Assembly (NCBI GenBank): GCA_946807835.1
Contig: OX327694.1
Coordinates: forward strand, 7,700,001-7,764,000
Direction: 5' to 3'
DNA: 64,000 nucleotides
Origin: Ailanthus altissimus
Taxonomy: Eukaryota > Streptophyta > Magnoliopsida > Sapindales > Simaroubaceae
The translations under genes and the position numbers were made by a program. The notes below the pieces were generated by a model. That model made no database searches. It was not told the DNA's origin and was given only the letters and a program-made list of their open reading frames with translations. Numbering within the stretch: the stretch's first letter is position 1; every line of letters starts with the position of its first letter. Positions 57,962 through 64,000 of this stretch are shown here, piece after piece.

Positions 57962-59700
57962 TGTTGGAAGTGTGCCTTAAAAGCATAATTATTTATATTT
58001 AGATATTGTTAAAAATAATTAATAGAGGTTGTTCATTCAATATTATATTTGCAATTATGATTGTTTTTATTCAAATATCATAAAATTTCTTGATTATTAT
58101 ATGTAACCTTAAACTTAGTATATGATAATTATATACGAGAGGATTAAGTTTAAATGTAATAATCTAAACTTGCCTTTAGTCTGAATGAAGACGGAAACTT
58201 TATTTTGATAAACTATAATTGCGGTCTATTTGTATATTGTATACAATAGTCTTATCCGGATAATTTTATGTGTTGACATAGAAAATAGATGTACTTTGTA
58301 TAATGTTGATTATATAAGACTGGACCACGATAAAATTAATTCTCTACTAATCTTTGTTAGTAAAGAGAATTTATTTTATCACAATATAATCATATATGGA
58401 TTAATCTTAATCATGAGTGATTAATGAACTCTCATTCATTGAGTTGTGTTTATTAATTTATAAGAAAAAGACTGTAAAAGATTTTCAGTCAATTATTAAG
58501 TATTTTATAAATGTTACAAAATGAATAGATATGGAATCCACTATCTTTTAGAAGAAGTTAGATAAGTTATTTTTATGATAATTAGTTCTGGTCTTGAACA
58601 TAATAAGCGCTCAGTTTTCTTTAAGAGTTAAAAGAAATAATAAATTTGTAAATTTCACAAATTAAATGTTCAAAAGGGGATCAATGTGGATTAAGGATAA
58701 AGATGTAATTAGAGAGGTTAACAGACACTCGACCTAACTCTAATGATGAACACTTGTGGATGATTGATCTATATGAAATAATTATTAAATGAACGACGAT
58801 AGTTTTTAATTTTATAATTTATCTACAAAATTAAGAATTCAGTTTTATATTTTTAGCGGAGTAATATAAAGTTAATAAATAAAATTATATTGATTAAAGA
58901 GTTTAATCAAATAATTTAATTTATTGAAGTTTAATTTTGTAAGTCTATCAGGTCCCATGCTGGCTCTATAAACACTGAAATGGACTATTAAATTAATTAT
59001 TGGATCTAAAATATTAATTGGCTCAAGTTTAATTTGATTAAACTTATTAAGACCAATTAGTTAATTTGATTGGCCCATGTTTAATTTGATTAAATTTGTT
59101 AGACTCAATCAATTACTAGCCTAATCTATAATAGTTATAAAATGAAATAAATAATTAAATTATTTATTTATATTAAATAATTAAATTATTTATTTATATT
59201 AAATAATTAAATTATTTATTTAAATTAAATAATTAGATATTATGAATTATCTAAATTATTTAATTAAAGATAATATTAGATATTATCTTTATCCTTTTAA
59301 TTGTTTAAATTAAAATAATATAAAGATATTATTTTATCATAATTCTATTAGGATTAAGAGCGTAGATAACATGAGGATTCTTTTACCATAATAAGGGGTT
59401 TAGAATCACCTTTTATGTATTCTTCATTAGTGCTTCTTTTGAGCAAAATTTTTCTAGAAAGAAAAATTAAGAACACAGAATTTAGATCTTCTGCAATTTA
59501 TCAATTCATCCACACAAGTAGTTCATTGGTGGGAGATACAATGTAGAAGATTTGCTGGTGTTAACAGAAAATATCCGTGAAAAATTCGCAATTGAGGTAT
59601 TTTTCTTATACCATCTTGATGTCAAATTAAAATAGACATAAAAAATGTTAAAATCGTTCTTGCATCCCCTAGGTAAAATTTGGTATTTCACTAATTTTTA
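57962..59700 (+). mobile_element. Solo LTR, copia-like, in the LINE endonuclease
   Basis: Starts TGTTGGAAGTGTGCCTTAA, typical of one group of plant copia LTRs. No PBS, PPT or coding region is found inside, and LINE sequence resumes at about 59720. The right end is not sharply defined and I could not find a clean target duplication. It contains a ~27-bp tandem repeat (aattaaattatttatttata) three times at 59150-59225. Confidence 0.6.
59150..59230. repeat. 27-bp AT tandem repeat, three copies
   Basis: aattaaattatttatttata plus ttaaat repeated in direct order inside the solo LTR; the last copy is slightly changed. Confidence 0.75.
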
Positions 59701-59719
59701 TTGCTTGTCAAATACTTTG

Positions 59720-60897
59720 GAAAGGCATTGATTTTGGGTTCTTTAGAAAAGGTTGGTTAGTCTTTTTAAGTTACCATGGTTGTATGGTGTGGATTTTAAT
59801 AAAATAGTGAAGGACAGTGAGAAAATTGATGATGCAGACCGCTCTTATAGCCAAATGAGAAAGTTTAAGGAGACTTTGGATTGGTGTCAATTTGTGGACT
59901 TAGATTTTTAGGAAATCCCTTTCATGTGGTGGAATCAAAGGTTTTATAGGAAAAGTGTCTATGAAAGACTGGATAAGACAATGAGTACAATGGATTGGTT
60001 TGAGTTTTTTCCATCTACCAAGGTGCATCATTTGACGATGTGAAAATCTAATCTCCGCCCTTTATTGTTGAGATAAAATGAAACAGTGGCCTGAGGGTGA
60101 GTTGGGGGTAAAATCTCGATGGTTCTTATTTGAAGAAATATAAACATAAAGTGAACAGTGTGAGGGTGTCATTTGGAAGGGTTTGGAAGAAGAAAAAGTG
60201 GTCAATACAGGTAATGAAGTGCAAACAAAATCGAGTACATGTGGCAGTATCCTTCGATCTTTAGGGATGAAGACTTTTAGGGGAACAAAGATTCAAATCC
60301 AAAGCCTTCAAAAAAAGCTAGACAAGTTGATTGGAGGTAAAATAATGACATGGAAGCTATTAAGAAGGTTGAGAGAGAATTATCTATGTTGTATGATTAG
60401 AGTGAGACCTATTGGAGGCAAAGGTCTATAATAATGTTTCTCAAGGGTAGGGACAGGAACTTTAAATTCTTCCACATGATGGATAGCCAAAAAAAAAGAA
60501 AGAAAAATGAAATTAGGGCCTATTTGATAAATGGGTCATTGGAAAGAGGAGCAAGGAGATTTTGGGTTGATTATTTTAGATAATTTTACAGATATTTTTC
60601 AAGTTAGGCAAGTCGATGAATAGGTAATGGAATCAATGTTGGATGCCTTGGAAGTGAAGCTGAACTCGATTGATAACTCCATTTTATTGGCCCTATTTAA
60701 TGGTGAAGAAGTCAAAACGACCCTTAATAAAATGTTTCCTACAAAATCTCTAGGAATAGATGGCTCTATTTTTTCCAGAAGTACAGGAATATAGTGGGGA
60801 ATGATGTTATGTAAGTTTGCTTGGGGGTATTTAATAATAGAGAAAACCTTAGTATAATTAATAAAACCCTCATAGTCTTAATTCCTAAGGTTACTAA
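59720..60897 (+). pseudogene. LINE endonuclease C-terminal half and RT linker (broken)
   Basis: 59770-59800 reads LPWLYG(V)DFNKIV, where the family has LCGGDFNEI. 59880-59960 reads WCQFVDLDF, then EIPFMWWNQRFYRKSVYERL, and DWFEFFPSTKVHHLTM near 59995-60040, close to the conserved LDRAL and HLS/SDHRP regions. 60435-60510 reads MFLKGRDRNFKFFHMMDSQK, the link to RT. 60740-60890 reads FFQKYRNIVGNDVM and NLSIINKTLIVLIPKVTN, the first RT motif. The frame at 60183-60431 is out of frame and not separate. Confidence 0.75.
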
Positions 60898-61837
60898 TGT
60901 ATGCTTTAGTAGCTAAGCGCAAATGCACGCTATCGTATTACATTATATAGAATATAATTCATTAAGACCAAGTCTAAATAATACCACACATACCATTTAA
61001 GTATATTTCTATCCTACTTGAAACTCATAGTTGTTACCTTATGATCATGCATTAATTTATCCTAAGCTAAATACACAAATCCATTTGTTAAGTTCATTAT
61101 GGTTCTTAAATCAATCATTAAGTTGGCCAGAAATAATGATTGCATTACGCACAAGATAGATTAAAGAAAATTCTACTTCATTGAGATCATAAACAAAAGA
61201 AATAATAAATCCAATTACATATTAGGTTCAAAAGTTTAATCGTAGATCAACAACATTTAGCCTATCACAAACCTAAGAGTATTAAATCAATTTATGAATA
61301 ACAACAAGAACAAGAACATAATGATAAGAAAAGGGAAGGAAAACTAATCAAGAAGACATCTTGTGTTACTTTTCTCTCTTTCTTAATTTAAAGCTTGATT
61401 CTTCAATCTTAGCTTTGATCTTGCTAAGTTTTGCCTTCCAAAAAGTTTGTATTTTGGCTCATAAAAATGTGTTTTTTTTTTTATAAGTATAAGAAACCTA
61501 GAGTTGAGGGCGTTCAAATCTAAGTTAAAATAAGACTAAAAGAGAAGGTGTTATACGTCGTATGGATATTGCGGTGCTAGGGCTGAGCACTGCAATGCTC
61601 ATGTCTCTGCCCTGGGCATTGCAGTGCTCAGCCTTAGATTTAGATACATTTGTATTTTGAGTGCAACTTATTCGTTTCTCATCCGTTTTGCCTTCTGTTT
61701 GTTCCTATTCATCACATTTTCTGTTGTATACCTATTTATGATCAAAAACACAATTAAATGACCAAAACTAAGAATTTAGAGCAAATATCTCATTTGAGGT
61801 GCTAAATATACTAGTACATCTACGCCACTATCAATCA
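60898..61837 (-). mobile_element. Solo LTR, gypsy-like, in the LINE reverse transcriptase
   Basis: About 940 bp inserted between LIPKVTN and PERVVDYRPISL of the LINE. On the - strand it starts TGATTGATAGTGGCGTAGA and ends near GCATACA; the body resembles the gypsy-type solo LTR at 26295 read in the opposite direction, including actatcgtat-like sequence at its end. The flanks actaa and acgaa could be a decayed 5-bp duplication. It contains palindromic GC-richer sequence at 61555-61635. Confidence 0.65.
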
Positions 61838-62850
61838 CGAACCCAGAAAGGGTAGTTGATTATAGGCCAATAAGTTTATGTAATGTGCTTTATAATTATA
61901 TCAAAGTGTCTCAAAAATAGACTTATAATACTTTTGCCGAAGATAATTTCGCTGGCTCAAAGTGCTTTTATTCCTAGAAGATTAATTATAGATAATGCTA
62001 TGGTGGCCTTTGAGTGTCTCCACTTTCCTCAAGAGGATTTTGAAAGATAGTAAGAGTGGTTATACATTGAAGTTGGATATGGCCAATGCTTATGACAGAG
62101 TAGAATGGAGTTTTCTAAAAGCTGTTATAGAATGGGTTAAGGAAAATTATGATGTATATTATGATGGTGTCATATTTATTTCTAATCAATGGGGAAGTGT
62201 ATGGTGATTTTAAAATAATCTATGGGTCTAAGGCAAGGGATCAATTGTCTCCTATATATTTCCGTTGTGTGTAAAAGGTTTGTCAGCACTTCTATCTTAA
62301 GCGGAGAATAATGGGTCTCTTGTAGGACTATGAATTGCCCTTACTTGCCCATATATTACCCATCTTTTCTTCACGGATGATAGTTTCTTATTTGGTAAAG
62401 AGAGATTGGAGGATTGTTTGACTATTAAGCTGTTTCTAATATGTAATGAAAGAGCTTTTGGTTAATTTGTTAATTATACAAAATCTGTCGTGGCCTTTGG
62501 AGAAAAGACGAGCCTGAATATTATGGACAATATAGAAGAAATTCTTAATATGACTAAGGTAGAGTGTCATGAAAGATACTTAACCTTTCTAACCTTTGTA
62601 GGCAGTAATAAAAATGGGTTGTTTAATTCAATCAAGTTAAAAATTTGAGGTAAGTTGTAAGATTGGAAGTCAAAGCTTTTCTCTATGGGAGGTAATGAAG
62701 TACTGCTCAAAATAGTGATTCAATCCATCCCAATATATGTCATGAATTCCTTTTGCCTCCCGATTTCTCTGTGTAAAGAAATCTCTCAACGTTGTGTTGA
62801 TTTTTTGTAGAGGAGACAAATGTGAAGAAGAATATTCTTTAAGCTAGGTG
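61838..62850 (+). pseudogene. LINE reverse transcriptase (broken)
   Basis: Pieces: PERVVDYRPISLCNVLYN (61845-61895), IISLAQSAFIPRRLIIDNAM (about 61945-62003), then 61995-62207 with SGYTLKLDMANAYDRVEWSF, FFTDDSFLFG (about 62370-62400; the catalytic box is usually FADD), and NEVLLKIVIQSIPIYVMNSF (about 62693-62752), the conserved region after the thumb. Frames are broken by stops, but the catalytic Asp residues in LDMANAYD and FTDD are still seen. Confidence 0.78.
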
Positions 62851-63323
62851 TATTGATGTATAAGTCCAGGTTGATGCTAATGATGTATTTGTAAGAAAAG
62901 AAAAGCTAGATCAAAGACTGCTGGTAAAAGTTAATTTAGCTGACTAATAGTGTTACTGGTAAAAGTCAAGATTAAGCTGCTGGAAGAGTTAATTCTCAGT
63001 TGATAAAAAAAGTGAAGCTGGTTCAATTGCTGATGTGGAATTATCTACTAATTTTATAATTATTTTTTTGTGTTTTTATATTTATTGTAAAAGTTTCCCG
63101 CTCAAAGGTTGTTACAAGTCAGTTAAAAGATTTTCTTGAATTAAGGATAGAATGACATGTATAAATTGATTAAGCTTGTAACTATAAAAGGAGCTTTATT
63201 GCTTCTTTATGAAGAGTGAGAAAAATACGATGACAGAAATCAAATTGTGAGCTTAGAATTTCAGATTAAAATTTTCTCTGTATTTTTCTTAGTATCCAAA
63301 CACATTCTTTTCTATTTTTTTTA
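62851..63323 (+). repeat. 5' LTR of copia element D
   Basis: About 473 bp; an actataaaaggagc TATA-like box is at 63181-63193, and the right end is set by the PBS. The partner LTR is outside the window. Confidence 0.7.
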
Positions 63324-63342
63324 TATAGTATCAGAGCCATTA

Positions 63343-64000
63343 ATGGCCAAAGCTAATATCTTTGGTGTAAATCTCTCTTCAAATAATCTCAATTCATTGT
63401 CAATTACAAAATTTTCTTTTCCCTCAATTATGAAGCTTATAAGAACCAATTATGTGATCTGGAATTCACAAGTCTTGATAGTTATCAAAGGAAATAGGCT
63501 TGAAGACTTCATCAATGGTAAGAAAAAAGTTCTATAACATATTCAAAAAGAAGATCCAGCATATGAGTTATGGATACGACATGATTAGTCCTTATTAGGT
63601 CAGTGACTCTTAATAATTCATGATTTAATACTAAGTCTTGTAATTTCCTATCAAACTTCTAAAGAGCTTTGGTTGTCAGTAGAAAAGCAATTTTATTTTT
63701 AGTCTAAAGTTAGATCTATTCAACTTAAAAGGAAGTTAGAAATAATTAATAAAGGGAAATTGTCAATGTTTAACTATTTTTAAAGGTAAAAGGTTTGGTA
63801 GATGAGTTAACTATAACTGGTTGTTCAATTGAGAATTATGAGTTTATTGAATATTTGATTAATTGAGTCAATTCAGATTATGATTCGGTGGTTGCATTAA
63901 TTACAAGTTAGCTTGGTTTGATTAGCTTAGATAAAGCATATTCCCTGCTTCTCAGTTAAGAGGAAAGAATGCTGTAAAATTCTGAAAACAAGCATGTAGA
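63343..64000 (+). pseudogene. gag of copia element D (broken, runs off the window)
   Basis: Starts MAKANIFGVNLSSNNLNSLS at 63343, directly after the PBS. It continues IMKLIRTNYVIWNSQVLIVI, KGNRLEDFINGKKKVL and a stop at 63535, then in following frames ELWLSVEKQFYF and KVRSIQLKRKLEIINKGKLS. This is the plant copia gag opening also seen in fragment C. Several TAG, TAA and TGA codons interrupt it. Confidence 0.75.

Larger units (their letters stand above)
57230..62850 (+). mobile_element. L1-type LINE, interrupted by two solo LTRs and cut by a copia element
   Basis: Reading across the insertions gives the normal LINE order on the + strand: C-terminus of ORF1 (57230-57600), start of ORF2 endonuclease (57625-57961), rest of endonuclease (59720-60060), endonuclease-RT linker (60061-60897) and reverse transcriptase (61838-62850). 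The insertions are at 57962 (copia-type solo LTR) and 60898 (gypsy-type solo LTR). The copia element starting at 62851 ends it. All parts carry stops. Confidence 0.8.
62851..64000 (+). mobile_element. Copia element D, 5' end (continues beyond window)
   Basis: LTR 62851 to about 63323, PBS TAGTATCAGAGCC (63326-63338), then gag. The LTR start TATTGATGTATAAG corresponds to TGTTGATGTA of copia fragment C with a G-to-A change. It interrupts the LINE reverse transcriptase at 62850. Confidence 0.8.

Overview
The window looks like AT-rich nuclear DNA from a flowering plant, probably a eudicot. It holds two single-exon plant membrane-protein genes and is otherwise almost entirely nested, decayed transposable elements. 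Everything is judged by reading the sequence; no database was searched.

Layout. Positions 1-8543 (plus at least the start of an LTR) are a + strand Ty1/copia element cut in its integrase by a second, complete - strand copia element (1053-5843, with LTRs, PBS and a near-perfect target duplication). Positions 8600-17590 are a gene island: a three-helix membrane protein (10448-10999, -), a kilobase of AT-rich minisatellite (11935-12930), and a four-helix membrane protein (15313-15747, -) that has an in-frame TAG just upstream of its usable start. Positions about 17590-40440 are a decayed DUF1985/Ulp1-type (C48 peptidase) gene, of the kind carried by plant Mutator-like elements. It is split by two large related copia elements: element A (17740-28827, +, target duplication TTATG) and element B (30073-38724, -). 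Element A has itself suffered an inversion of its 3' quarter and received a gypsy-type solo LTR. Positions 41060-42948 are an unidentified multi-exon pseudogene on the - strand. Positions about 45200-51900 are a Mutator-like element with a - strand transposase and a converging Ulp1 remnant. Positions 54255-62850 are two L1-type LINE fragments, interrupted by a truncated copia element, a copia-type solo LTR and a gypsy-type solo LTR. A further copia element starts at 62851 and leaves the window.

Most interesting signals. (1) Elements A and B carry, between LTR and gag, four copies of a 20-22 bp motif at nearly identical spacing (91/77/103 and 94/77/104 bp), although the surrounding leader has diverged. 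(2) The leader of element A holds an array of about ten short GC-rich hairpins with compensating base changes. The gypsy-type solo LTR inserted in the same element holds a second array of the same design: a five-base stem around a CCCA/TCCA loop. (3) Element A carries an internal inversion of about 1.3 kb that spans its pol/3' LTR boundary. (4) A 210-bp block containing the protease motif is triplicated in the small copia element. None of the TE open frames looks intact.
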